Assembly (NCBI GenBank): GCA_030700065.1 | Contig: JAUYKH010000009.1 | Span: 1-32,956 of the forward strand | Direction: 5' to 3' | Length of the DNA: 32,956 nt | Source: a bacterium | GTDB lineage: Bacteria; Patescibacteriota; Doudnabacteria; UBA920; 2-01-FULL-46-14 | Shown: positions 1-6,348 of the stretch, piece after piece | Position numbering within the stretch: the stretch's first letter is position 1 | Layout: each line of letters begins with the position of its first letter | Made by a program: the position numbers and the translations under genes | Notes under the pieces: model-generated | Databases searched by the model: none | What the model saw: the letters and a program-made list of their open reading frames with translations, nothing else | Told to the model about the DNA's origin: nothing

Positions 1-78
1 AACCGCGTAAAACGCCGCGACCCCGAGCAAGCCCAAGACGACATGGGAGGCCAATAAAAATTTTAACAGCGTTGTCAT
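1..78 (-). CDS. Membrane protein, 3' end cut by window edge
   Basis: Only the first 26 codons are in the window. They encode a Lys-containing N-terminus followed by a hydrophobic stretch that looks like a first transmembrane helix (contains SHVVLGLLGV). The ATG at 78-76 overlaps the TGA of the preceding gene as ATGA, so it is probably translationally coupled to it and belongs to the csoR-wrbA operon. Too little is visible to assign a family. I am sure it is a continuing reading frame, not of its function. Confidence 0.6.
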   Translation of the reverse strand, partial: MTTLLKFLLASHVVLGLLGVAAFYAV

Positions 79-542
79 ACTTTTGCGTCCAACGACTTAC
101 GAATCAAATGCTCAAGGAACGCGACCGCGAGTATTGCCACCGCGTACCATGCGATGATCTCCAAATATCCGGCGTGCAAGCCACGCCACGTGCCCAAAAT
201 TAGGGCCGCGTACCAGGAAGTCAGGGAAACGGCACTACCGACCGCAATCGGCAGTCTGTGAACCTGCAACAGCAGCGCGTTTATCAGGATAATCAGGGTG
301 ATGGTCAGTTTTGCCCAGAGCCGCGGACTGTAAATATACTGCTCCTGCCCGGAAAACCGCAAAAGCAAAAGGTAGCCAAATCCCGATAACAGCAAAATAA
401 TCATCCCGACGCGCATAACAGTATAGGCAACCGATCCGTTTTTGTCCCCTTTCAGATAAAAAATTTCCGCGAATGTCGCGCCACCGACCCCAAGAACCGT
501 GCCGACGATGTGCGAGATCGTAACGAAAATTTCCCAAGTCAT
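75..542 (-). CDS. Five-helix integral membrane protein of unknown function
   Basis: A 155-aa protein with about five hydrophobic segments (roughly residues 4-26, 39-61, 73-93, 100-120, 124-146) separated by short polar loops. It ends in a basic tail. His11 near the first helix and other scattered His could be ligands of a cofactor, but no heme or metal motif is diagnostic. The start overlaps the wrbA stop as ATGA and its own stop overlaps the next start the same way, so it is an internal cistron of the operon driven from the csoR promoter. A role in quinone/redox chemistry next to WrbA is a guess from context; I do not recognise the family. Confidence 0.7.
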   Translation of the reverse strand: MTWEIFVTISHIVGTVLGVGGATFAEIFYLKGDKNGSVAYTVMRVGMIILLLSGFGYLLLLRFSGQEQYIYSPRLWAKLTITLIILINALLLQVHRLPIAVGSAVSLTSWYAALILGTWRGLHAGYLEIIAWYAVAILAVAFLEHLIRKSLDAKV

Positions 543-1207
543 GTTATTTTCTTGTTAAGAATATGGCAGAGATTGCAGTGCTCACAGCCGCAATTTAGAA
601 TATGCGCCATGGTCGCCAGGCGCGTCCCCAAAATTTTTGCCACTTTTTTATCGCCTTCGGAAAGCTCCCGATTGCCACGAGTCACGTAAACCGCGCCATA
701 AGGGCTCCCGGCGTCAAAGTTCGGCCCTTCTCCCTGGATTGGATAAGGAATCCCGATTGGGATCATGCCGAGGTTGAGAAGCGGAATCATCATGGACAGC
801 AGGGTCATCTCTTCGCCGCCATGGGTCGAGCCGGCGGCGCAGAAAAGAGCCGCTGGTTTATTGACCAGCTTCCCTTTGAGCCACTCACCCGAAAGCTGGT
901 CCAGAAACTGCTTGAATTGCGAGGCAAAGCTGCCGAAATGGGTTGGCGAGCCAAAGGCCACGCCATCCGCGCTGATAAGGTCATCGGCAGTCGCAACCTC
1001 AAACTTCGCGGCAAGCTCGTCACGAGTTTTTTTGAGTTTCGGCTTGTCCGCAAAAAATTCGGGCGCGAGTATTTCCGGCACCCGCTTAACCGCGACTTCC
1101 GTGTCAGCCACTACTTTCGCGCCGCCCGCTATCGCTTCGGCGAGTTTGGCTGTTGTGCCCGTAAAACTATAGAAGAGGATCAGGATATTTATTGGTTTTT
1201 TCGTCAT
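539..1207 (-). CDS. wrbA: WrbA-like NAD(P)H:quinone oxidoreductase with Cys-rich tail
   Basis: A flavodoxin-fold protein of the WrbA family, which binds FMN and reduces quinones by two electrons, limiting semiquinone-driven oxidative stress. The FMN phosphate loop is visible at residues 14-20 (SFTGTTA), followed by the typical GSPTHFG segment and a PAALFCAAGSTHGG-type segment ending at the FMN isoalloxazine loop. At 222 aa it is longer than the usual ~200 aa. The excess includes a C-terminal tail with four cysteines (C206, C208, C211, C214) followed by H215, i.e. CxCxxCxxCH. Nothing suggests export, so the CxxCH is more likely a metal or Fe-S site than a heme c site. Operon partner of csoR, so probably induced by metal stress. 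Confidence 0.88.
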   Translation of the reverse strand: MTKKPINILILFYSFTGTTAKLAEAIAGGAKVVADTEVAVKRVPEILAPEFFADKPKLKKTRDELAAKFEVATADDLISADGVAFGSPTHFGSFASQFKQFLDQLSGEWLKGKLVNKPAALFCAAGSTHGGEEMTLLSMMIPLLNLGMIPIGIPYPIQGEGPNFDAGSPYGAVYVTRGNRELSEGDKKVAKILGTRLATMAHILNCGCEHCNLCHILNKKIT

Positions 1208-1209
1208 TT

Positions 1210-1371
1210 TTATTTCTTAATCTGCCGCCACAGCCAAATGATCAGCATTATCCCCACGACTGACCAGATGAGCCATATAAGCGACATCCCCAAATAATGC
1301 CAAACACCCCAGCCGTAAGCGCCATTCATCATCCCGTCCCAACCCGAATAAAGCAAGTTGTTTCCCATCAT
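1210..1371 (-). CDS. 53-aa Trp/Met/Gly-rich single-pass membrane protein
   Basis: A small gene between csoR and wrbA, ending 2 nt before the wrbA start. The ATG at 1371 is preceded by a strong AGGAAGGGG ribosome binding site. The product starts MMGNN, has a Gly/Trp/Tyr/Met-rich N-terminal half (residues 8-29) and one hydrophobic helix (about 30-48), then ends in RQIKK on the expected cytoplasmic side. Small Met/Trp/His-bearing membrane proteins are often found beside CsoR-type copper regulators. H25 and five Met residues in the exposed half could bind Cu(I), but that is inference. The clean RBS and spacing make it a credible gene. Confidence 0.7.
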   Translation of the reverse strand: MMGNNLLYSGWDGMMNGAYGWGVWHYLGMSLIWLIWSVVGIMLIIWLWRQIKK

Positions 1372-1388
1372 AAAAATTTCACCCCTTC

Positions 1389-1658
1389 CTATTTCTTTCT
1401 GGATAATTTATAAATTGCCAGATACTCTTTGAGGGCGCGGCCTTTTTGCCCGGATTTGACCTGCTCCAGAACATGCGTTGACAAGTGATTTTCCAAAACC
1501 ACATCCTCCACCCCCGACAGAGCCTGTTTGATCGCCAAAGATTGATTTATGATGTCCAGGCAGTACTTGTCATCCTGAACCATCTTTTGCAAGCCCCGAA
1601 CCTGCCCTTCGAGAATCCGGAGTCGCCTCAAAGCCCTTTGTTTGATTTCCTTTCTCAT
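1389..1658 (-). CDS. csoR: CsoR/RcnR-family metal-sensing repressor (C-H-H site)
   Basis: A small all-helical DUF156 repressor of 89 aa. These proteins bind GC-rich operators as tetramers and release DNA on metal binding. The family signature RILEGQVRGL and the metal-ligand triad are visible: Cys33, His58, His62 (equivalent to 35-60-64 in RcnR numbering). Classical copper CsoR has C-H-C. The His at the third position matches RcnR/InrS, and also the Thermus CsoR as I recall it, so metal specificity is uncertain. No N-terminal His (the extra RcnR ligand) is present. I start it at the ATG at 1658 because the -10 box at 1665-1670 leaves no room for transcription to include the in-frame ATG at 1664. 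That makes it a leaderless mRNA. It heads the operon to wrbA and likely autoregulates. Confidence 0.87.
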   Translation of the reverse strand: MRKEIKQRALRRLRILEGQVRGLQKMVQDDKYCLDIINQSLAIKQALSGVEDVVLENHLSTHVLEQVKSGQKGRALKEYLAIYKLSRKK

Positions 1659-1664
1659 ACTCAT

Positions 1665-1693
1665 ATTATACCCCCTGGGGGTATTTTTGTCAA
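1665..1693 (-). promoter_or_regulatory. Consensus sigma-70 promoter with CsoR operator as spacer
   Basis: On the minus strand a perfect -35 (TTGACA, 1693-1688) is separated by exactly 17 bp from a perfect -10 (TATAAT, 1670-1665). The spacer carries the dyad ATACCCCCAGGGGGTAT (1684-1668), closely matching known CsoR-type operators (TACCCC/GGGGTA). Repressor bound there would block RNA polymerase directly. The predicted start of transcription, about 7 nt beyond the -10, is at or next to the ATG at 1658. Confidence 0.85.
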
Positions 1694-1763
1694 CCCCGTT
1701 AGAAATAAGCCGCCCCAGGCGGTTGCCGCCGTGCCTTTTGGCAGGGCGGATTTCTAACGGGGT
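1693..1763. repeat. 71-bp hairpin/MITE-like element with 14-bp terminal inverted repeats
   Basis: Perfect 14-bp inverted repeats (ACCCCGTTAGAAAT at 1693-1706 and its complement at 1750-1763) enclose a GC-rich core that itself folds (CCGCC/GGCGG blocks and TGCCTTTTGGCA). It lies between the stop of the CPxC gene (1770) and the csoR -35 box, which it abuts. No T-run follows on either strand, so it is not a textbook terminator. It looks like a small repetitive hairpin element. Confidence 0.6.
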
Positions 1764-1769
1764 CAAGGC

Positions 1770-2138
1770 CTAACAGCAGTTTTTCAGCTTTTCTTCCAGT
1801 TGCTTTGTCTTTTCATAATGGGGGGATTTGGCTCGGGGGGCGACAAAGAACACATAACCGGCCACGGTCAGCAGAACCAACTCAATCCCGAACACTGTCC
1901 ACGAGAGATGACTTAAAAACCAATAGGCCAGCCCGAAACCAATGAGGAGTGTGAGGGGACGGACGGTTCCACGGGTTTGATACGAAATCCCAACGACGGT
2001 TCCGCCCATGAGAAGCGCAATGATCGGCTGGAATTCGGCAAATTCCAGAAAGCCCGTAAGTACCCCGAAACTCAACAGAATCCAGGAACCGCTCGTACCG
2101 AAGCAAATCGGACAAATTTTAATTTTAGATTTGGTCAT
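1770..2138 (-). CDS. Small membrane protein with N-terminal CPxC and C-terminal CC
   Basis: A 122-aa protein with a CPIC motif at residues 9-12 immediately before the first of three or four hydrophobic helices, a glycine-rich LLMGG segment, a charged C-terminal helix and a terminal Cys pair (C121, C122). It follows the CcdA-like gene by 6 nt in the DUF1573-CcdA operon. Thiols on both termini plus a CcdA neighbour suggest a redox partner or thiol/metal carrier in the membrane. I do not recognise a characterised family. MerT-like metal transport is an alternative, but no mercury genes are present. Confidence 0.65.
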   Translation of the reverse strand: MTKSKIKICPICFGTSGSWILLSFGVLTGFLEFAEFQPIIALLMGGTVVGISYQTRGTVRPLTLLIGFGLAYWFLSHLSWTVFGIELVLLTVAGYVFFVAPRAKSPHYEKTKQLEEKLKNCC

Positions 2139-2144
2139 TTTGAG

Positions 2145-2939
2145 TTAGAAGAAGAAGATAATTATTCCCAAAATAATCATGGCCACTCCCCCGCCGATCT
2201 TCATCAGCCGCCGTTCTCTCCGCTGCCAGGATTTTACTTTTTCGACGAGCTGGACGTTCGTAGACAGAAACAGGATTAGCACCAGGGGCAGGATGAATAT
2301 CAAATTGTACAGCAGAAGGTAGACTAATCCGCGCATATACGTGCCGGAATCGTGCAGAAGTCCCAAAACCATCAGATACGGCCCGCCGGTGCACGGAAAC
2401 TCACAGAGCCCCACCAAGCCGCCTAAGGCAAACGCCGCGGGCAGAGAACTTTTTTCCATCAGTTCGGCCATTTTGTGATGCGCAAAGTTTGGTAGGCGCA
2501 ATTTGATCGGAAACCGCGGAAAAAATTCATTGATTAGACTGATGACCCCAAGAGTGACGAGAAGCACGGCTCCCACGTTGGCCATAAAATGCGGGGCGTT
2601 GAACAAATGCAGGACTTGCAGAATTCCCAAACCGATCAGAACATAGACTACGAACAATCCGGCGATGTAAAAGCCGCCGATGAGAAGCACTTTTGAGTGC
2701 TGCTGTCCGAGACTGAAGAGAAACGCAATGGTCAGCAAAAGAATTGAAAAAGCGCACGGATTGATGCTGTCTAGGAGCGCCGCCACCGCCACCAGCGGCA
2801 AAAGCCATTGCCCGCCCCGGCTTGCTTGCCAGAGATATTCTGCGCCCCCTTCGCTAAACCTGAAAAGCAGAATAACCCCCAGAAAGACCGCGGCGATGGC
2901 GACCCAAATTTTGATTTTTGTATTTTTAATTTCCATCAC
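2145..2939 (-). CDS. CcdA/DsbD-type thiol:disulfide membrane transporter
   Basis: A 264-aa polytopic protein of the CcdA/DsbD transmembrane family, which passes electrons from cytoplasmic thioredoxin to extracytoplasmic thiols. The two active-site cysteines are evident: C62 in SINPCAF and C183 in EFPCTGGPY, each at the start of a helix in the two internally repeated halves. A third Cys (C179) precedes the second. An extra N-terminal helix (about residues 10-27) sits before the first repeat. The start overlaps the DUF1573 stop as ATGA. The partner is probably the DUF1573 protein or the CPxC protein downstream. No cytochrome c maturation genes are in view, so a stress or metal-thiol role is as likely as cytochrome biogenesis. 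Confidence 0.85.
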   Translation of the reverse strand: MMEIKNTKIKIWVAIAAVFLGVILLFRFSEGGAEYLWQASRGGQWLLPLVAVAALLDSINPCAFSILLLTIAFLFSLGQQHSKVLLIGGFYIAGLFVVYVLIGLGILQVLHLFNAPHFMANVGAVLLVTLGVISLINEFFPRFPIKLRLPNFAHHKMAELMEKSSLPAAFALGGLVGLCEFPCTGGPYLMVLGLLHDSGTYMRGLVYLLLYNLIFILPLVLILFLSTNVQLVEKVKSWQRRERRLMKIGGGVAMIILGIIIFFF

Positions 2940-3433
2940 GGGATTACCTCCGCCGAGAAGTGCATTTCCAGCACCCCGTCGTCGCTCTCGAGTATGACAC
3001 TGCGTTCGATCGGCCCCACGCCGGCCGGCCCGTGCGCCGATGGATCAAATATCGCTTCGACAACTGCCTCCTCGCCGCCCGCCAAGACTTCTTTAAGTTT
3101 TGGGACCGTGCCATGTCCGGGCATGCTGAAAGGCCCGCGCCTAACGCCGCTGCTGCTGCGGAAAAAGGCCTCGGTGCACATGCAGGAAGTGGAAAGCGTA
3201 TCCAGCGAAATCGTTTTTCCCGAAATATTTTTTATTTTGAATTCATGACTGACTCGACCTTCGGCCATGGACACCCGACCGAAATTATAATGCTGCTCAC
3301 TGGTAGTGAGCGTGGCTGAAGGATTGGATCTGCTCTCCAGGGAATTTCCTCCCCTGGCCAGCAACACCACGCCACCCACCAGGATGCCAGCAACGGCAAG
3401 TCCGAAGATGATATTTTTTGATTGGTTGTGCAT
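2936..3433 (-). CDS. DUF1573 exported Ig-like protein
   Basis: A 165-aa membrane-anchored protein with an N-terminal helix (about residues 8-26) followed by a DUF1573 (ASH/hydin-like beta-sandwich) domain. The diagnostic features are YNFGRV near the domain start and a TSCMCTEA segment, the usual TSCGCTxA motif with Met between the two cysteines. I use the ATG at 3433 (MHNQSK) because upstream codons run into the terminator of the preceding gene. It is the first gene of a three-cistron unit with the CcdA-like and CPxC proteins. The vicinal Cys pair makes it a plausible CcdA electron acceptor. Confidence 0.75.
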   Translation of the reverse strand: MHNQSKNIIFGLAVAGILVGGVVLLARGGNSLESRSNPSATLTTSEQHYNFGRVSMAEGRVSHEFKIKNISGKTISLDTLSTSCMCTEAFFRSSSGVRRGPFSMPGHGTVPKLKEVLAGGEEAVVEAIFDPSAHGPAGVGPIERSVILESDDGVLEMHFSAEVIP

Positions 3434-3467
3434 AAATTTGAAAATTAAACATAATAAAACCGGCCCC

Positions 3468-3500
3468 AAAAAAGTTTCTTGTCCTTCTGACAAAAGAAAC
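3468..3500 (-). terminator. Rho-independent terminator of the 3501-3896 gene
   Basis: On the minus strand a stem (GTTTCTT...GTC / GAC...AGAAAC at 3500-3474, AGAAG loop, small bulge) begins directly after the stop codon and is followed by six T (3473-3468). This separates the 131-aa gene from the DUF1573 operon. Confidence 0.75.
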
Positions 3501-3896
3501 CTAGATTATGGAAACGGTATCGCCGCGCTTCTCGTGAAGCTTAAGCCAACTAATGAACTCTTCTCTTAAAGGGCAGGCGTCAGCCGTTGCAAAAAAATAT
3601 TGTCTAAAATAGGCGGAATGATTTGGGTCCGCGCGCTTCACTGCCCATACGACAAAGGCGATCACCAGAAAGACAATCGCCAAAAGATAAGCCGCGGAAA
3701 AGGTTTTGAATATGTTCAAATGAAAGACTGCAAAAATAGTAGCCGTTTCACCGTTCGGACACGCCGCTCGGCTGGCCAGATTCGCCAGGCATCCGCCGTG
3801 ATCACCGGCTCCGTGCCGGCTGCCCATAAACGCCGCGCCCAATCCGGCTACGGCCAAAACACTCCCAATTAAGATAAAGGCCAAAAGAAACTTCAT
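3501..3896 (-). CDS. Two-helix membrane protein with conserved-looking cysteines
   Basis: A 131-aa protein with two hydrophobic helices (about residues 3-24 and 66-87). Between them is a Gly/His/Cys loop (HGAGDHGGCLANLASRAAC), and a polar C-terminal tail contains another Cys (ADACPLREEF). The thiol/His loop is expected outside the cytoplasm, consistent with the metal/redox surroundings. It is a single-gene transcription unit: promoter at 3931-3903, terminator right after the stop. No family recognised. Confidence 0.65.
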   Translation of the reverse strand: MKFLLAFILIGSVLAVAGLGAAFMGSRHGAGDHGGCLANLASRAACPNGETATIFAVFHLNIFKTFSAAYLLAIVFLVIAFVVWAVKRADPNHSAYFRQYFFATADACPLREEFISWLKLHEKRGDTVSII

Positions 3897-3902
3897 GCCT
3901 TA

Positions 3903-3931
3903 ACCATACTGTTACTGCTGGTTTGTGTCAA
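3903..3931 (-). promoter_or_regulatory. Sigma-70 promoter giving a leaderless mRNA
   Basis: On the minus strand TTGACA (3931-3926) is followed by a 17-bp spacer and TATGGT (3908-3903). Only 6 nt separate the -10 box from the ATG at 3896, so the predicted start of transcription falls on the start codon. No Shine-Dalgarno could be transcribed. Confidence 0.65.
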
Positions 3932-3967
3932 TCTGAATTCAATCACCGCGAAGCGATCAAAACAATT

Positions 3968-4411
3968 TTATTCTTTGCTTCTCTTCAAGCCGTCCAACTT
4001 CCGGGAGATTTCCCGGACCTCGTTCTTTATGTCGGCTATCGCCTGGGCTTCGGTCTTCACTTCTTTCTCGGTTTTTTCGGAGAGTTTCTTTTCCCCTCCC
4101 AGGCCGGTGATAATCATTTCATTGCCAATAAAATCCGAGACGAACAGCCCGGTCAAAAGTAGCAACACTGTTCCGATCAGAAAGGAAACCGGCCCATCCC
4201 ACCAAACCGCGTTGGAGAGATTGATACTCAACTGATCGTAATTTGTCGAATTGCTCAGCATCATGAAATAATCGGCCGTGTGCCAAACTCCCCGCCAGAA
4301 CAGCACGATGCCGACACCGCCGATAAACGCGTAGATTATCGGGTAGTGGCTTAGGCTGCCCCGGATCCTATCCTCCAGTTTATCAAAAAATCTGTAGATA
4401 AACTTGAACAT
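3968..4411 (-). CDS. Two-helix membrane protein with C-terminal coiled coil
   Basis: A 147-aa protein. A basic amphipathic N-terminus (MFKFIYRFFDK) is followed by two hydrophobic helices (about residues 26-50 and 75-93), a short extracytoplasmic segment, and a Lys/Glu-rich C-terminal heptad region (about 108-145) likely to form a cytoplasmic coiled coil. No enzymatic motif is seen and no family is recognised. Three back-to-back palindromes lie 40-72 bp upstream of the start. Confidence 0.65.
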   Translation of the reverse strand: MFKFIYRFFDKLEDRIRGSLSHYPIIYAFIGGVGIVLFWRGVWHTADYFMMLSNSTNYDQLSINLSNAVWWDGPVSFLIGTVLLLLTGLFVSDFIGNEMIITGLGGEKKLSEKTEKEVKTEAQAIADIKNEVREISRKLDGLKRSKE

Positions 4412-4450
4412 TTTAAAATATATTCATTTTTTGGATTTCCTCGCCATTTG

Positions 4451-4483
4451 AGTATTTAAATACTGATATATATCATGATATCA
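4451..4483. promoter_or_regulatory. Three adjacent AT-rich palindromes upstream of the 4411 gene
   Basis: AGTATTTAAATACT (4451-4464), TGATATATATCA (4464-4475) and TGATATCA (4476-4483) follow one another without gaps, in front of the minus-strand gene starting at 4411. The arrangement resembles a multi-site operator. AT-rich sequence makes chance palindromes more likely, so confidence is low. Confidence 0.35.
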
Positions 4484-4484
4484 C

Positions 4485-4511
4485 AAAACGCCTTCGCGGC
4501 GATTTTATTTT
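4485..4511. terminator. Terminator hairpin with TTCGC loop
   Basis: CGCC/GGCG stem (4489-4492 with 4498-4501) flanked by an A-run on the left (TTTT on the minus strand) and ATTTTATTTTT on the right. It lies downstream of the minus-strand gene ending at 4612 and could stop the ECF-MacAB transcript. The four-base-pair stem is short. Confidence 0.5.
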
Positions 4512-4611
4512 TGATGGCTCCGGTTAATAGATGCGTTTAGAGAGATTTCTAGTCAAATTGTAGATGGTTTTATAATCGTAAATCAAGTCTAGCCATAATA
4601 GTGCGCTCATT

Positions 4612-5076
4612 TTATCGGATTTGGATATTCTGTGCTGACATACTTCCGTCGCTATTGGTAGCGCCGTTCACCGAAACATTTTTACCGACTTCAAGATCAT
4701 TCAGTGTGCCACTGGCTGATTTTGCGACTTCGGTAGAATCGGAGAAGAAAACAATTTTCGAGCCCCCATCCGCAAGTTTGATGGTTATTGATTTGTCGTC
4801 TTTGGAGATGATTTCTCCGGCAACGAATCCGCTACCGCCTCTCTGACCCCCCTGACCTCCAGAACCGCCGAAAATAACACGTCCGCCCGCGTTCACTCCG
4901 AGTTCCTGCAACCTCTGTTGCCTTTCTTCGGGTGACAGATTTTGCAGATTCTGGAAATCCGCTTGTGAAGCGCGACCCCGAGGACTTTTACTTTCGGCAT
5001 ATTTCATGCCGCCAAAGAAAGCTCCTCCACCGACCACCACTGCTGTTGCGATAACGATTGCGATTAATTTATTCAT
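4612..5076 (-). CDS. Exported DUF5666-like OB-fold protein
   Basis: A 154-aa protein with an N-terminal hydrophobic helix (residues 4-24), a Gln/Arg-rich helical linker (about 38-62), a Gly-rich stretch (about 68-82), and a C-terminal beta domain (about 83-154). The GEIISKDDKSITIKL and LEVGKNVSVNG pattern is typical of DUF5666/OB-fold extracytoplasmic proteins. It is the last gene of the ECF-MacAB array, 54 bp after the permease, and a second protein of the same style lies upstream of the adaptor (8909-9424). Probably an envelope-associated accessory; binding partner unknown. Confidence 0.65.
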   Translation of the reverse strand: MNKLIAIVIATAVVVGGGAFFGGMKYAESKSPRGRASQADFQNLQNLSPEERQQRLQELGVNAGGRVIFGGSGGQGGQRGGSGFVAGEIISKDDKSITIKLADGGSKIVFFSDSTEVAKSASGTLNDLEVGKNVSVNGATNSDGSMSAQNIQIR

Positions 5077-5130
5077 ACGACTTTTAATTTGGTTATTATT
5101 AAGATCGTTCGACCAAAACGACCCATTTTA

Positions 5131-6348
5131 TTATTCATATCTTAACGCTTCAATGGGATTAAGTGATGCCGCTCGTCTTGCCGGGTAATAACCAAAGATA
5201 ATTCCGATTGCGGCTGATACACCAAAGGCCAGGAGTATCGTAGAAAAGGAGACACTCGTTGCTATCCCAGCAAAACTGGAAACAAGAATCGATAAAATCC
5301 ATCCGAGAGCAACGCCGATCCCTCCGCCAAGAAAGGTAAGCATGACTGCTTCGGCAAGAAACTGCATGGAAATATCTTTTTTCTTCGCGCCGATGGATTT
5401 GCGAAGCCCGATCTCCCGCGTTCGTTCGGTAACGGTGGTTAGCATCATATTCATAATCCCGATACCGCCCACGATCAAAGAGATACCGGCGACCGCTGCA
5501 AGAAAAATAGTGAAAGTATCCGTGACTTGCGTGAGCGTCCCCAATATATCCGCCTGCGAGATGATTGAAAAATCGGGATTCATCGGGTCAACGCGATGCA
5601 ATTGAGCAAGCAAGAAAGTCGCTTCTTCTTGAACGATGGGCATAAGATTTTTTTCGTAAACACTTATGGCAATAGTGGAGAGGTGCTCACCGCCGGCAAG
5701 GATTTTTTGCATGGTAGTTAAAGGAACAAAGAGTGTGTCGTCTGGATTAAAAAATCCCGCGCTACCTTTGGTTTGGGTCACGCCGATAACTTTAAAATTG
5801 AGCCGATTAATGCGGATGGTTTTGCCGACGGGATCATTGCCTTCCCCAAAAAGGTCTTGCGCTACTGTGGGACCAAGCACCGCGACTCTTGCAACGCTTC
5901 TGATGTTTGCGTCCGTGATAAAAGAACCGTCGGCCAAACCAATGTTGCGCGCCTGCTCATAATCCGGAAGAATTCCGATAACCGTAGTATTGGTGTTATT
6001 TCCTGAATAAACGACCTGAAAACGGCTTTGGCGTTCGGGCGAAATATATGCGACTCCAGAGATTTGCCGCAAAGCTTCAGCGTCGCTTGTAACAAGCGTC
6101 TGCCCCGTCCCTCTTCCTGAAGAGACGATGCCGCTACCCGGCTGGATAGTCCCGGGCATAACCGTTAAAAGATTTGAGCCGAGGCCCTCGATGCTCGCTG
6201 TAATCGTCCCCGATGCGCCCTGTCCAATGGAAACCATGGCGATAACCGAACCGATGCCGATGACAATGCCAAGAATCGTGAGGCCAGACCTCGCTTTGTT
6301 CGCCGAAAGGGCGGTGTATGTTTCTTGTAGAATATCTTGAACTTTCAT
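5131..6348 (-). CDS. MacB/FtsX-type ABC transporter permease
   Basis: A 405-aa permease of the MacB/LolC/FtsX family. It has an N-terminal helix (about residues 20-42, GLTILGIVIGIGSVIAM), a large extracytoplasmic MacB_PCD domain (about 45-270), then three helices (about 280-305, 330-355, 365-390) forming the FtsX domain with the conserved ERTREIGLRKSIGAKKKDI coupling segment. It pairs with the separate ATPase just upstream (4-nt overlap), unlike E. coli MacB where both are fused. With the HlyD-like adaptor it forms a putative efflux pump for peptides, lipids or antibiotics. The substrate cannot be read from sequence. Confidence 0.9.
   Translation of the reverse strand: MKVQDILQETYTALSANKARSGLTILGIVIGIGSVIAMVSIGQGASGTITASIEGLGSNLLTVMPGTIQPGSGIVSSGRGTGQTLVTSDAEALRQISGVAYISPERQSRFQVVYSGNNTNTTVIGILPDYEQARNIGLADGSFITDANIRSVARVAVLGPTVAQDLFGEGNDPVGKTIRINRLNFKVIGVTQTKGSAGFFNPDDTLFVPLTTMQKILAGGEHLSTIAISVYEKNLMPIVQEEATFLLAQLHRVDPMNPDFSIISQADILGTLTQVTDTFTIFLAAVAGISLIVGGIGIMNMMLTTVTERTREIGLRKSIGAKKKDISMQFLAEAVMLTFLGGGIGVALGWILSILVSSFAGIATSVSFSTILLAFGVSAAIGIIFGYYPARRAASLNPIEALRYE

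Noticed and set aside
539-606. Heme c attachment site (CxxCH) in the WrbA-like tail
   Set aside because: The protein has no signal peptide and is a cytosolic flavodoxin type; a metal or Fe-S role is more likely.
602-1297. Long plus-strand open frame opposite wrbA
   Set aside because: It is antisense to a clear flavodoxin-family gene, has no recognisable domain and no ribosome binding site; it is a by-product of the codon use of wrbA.
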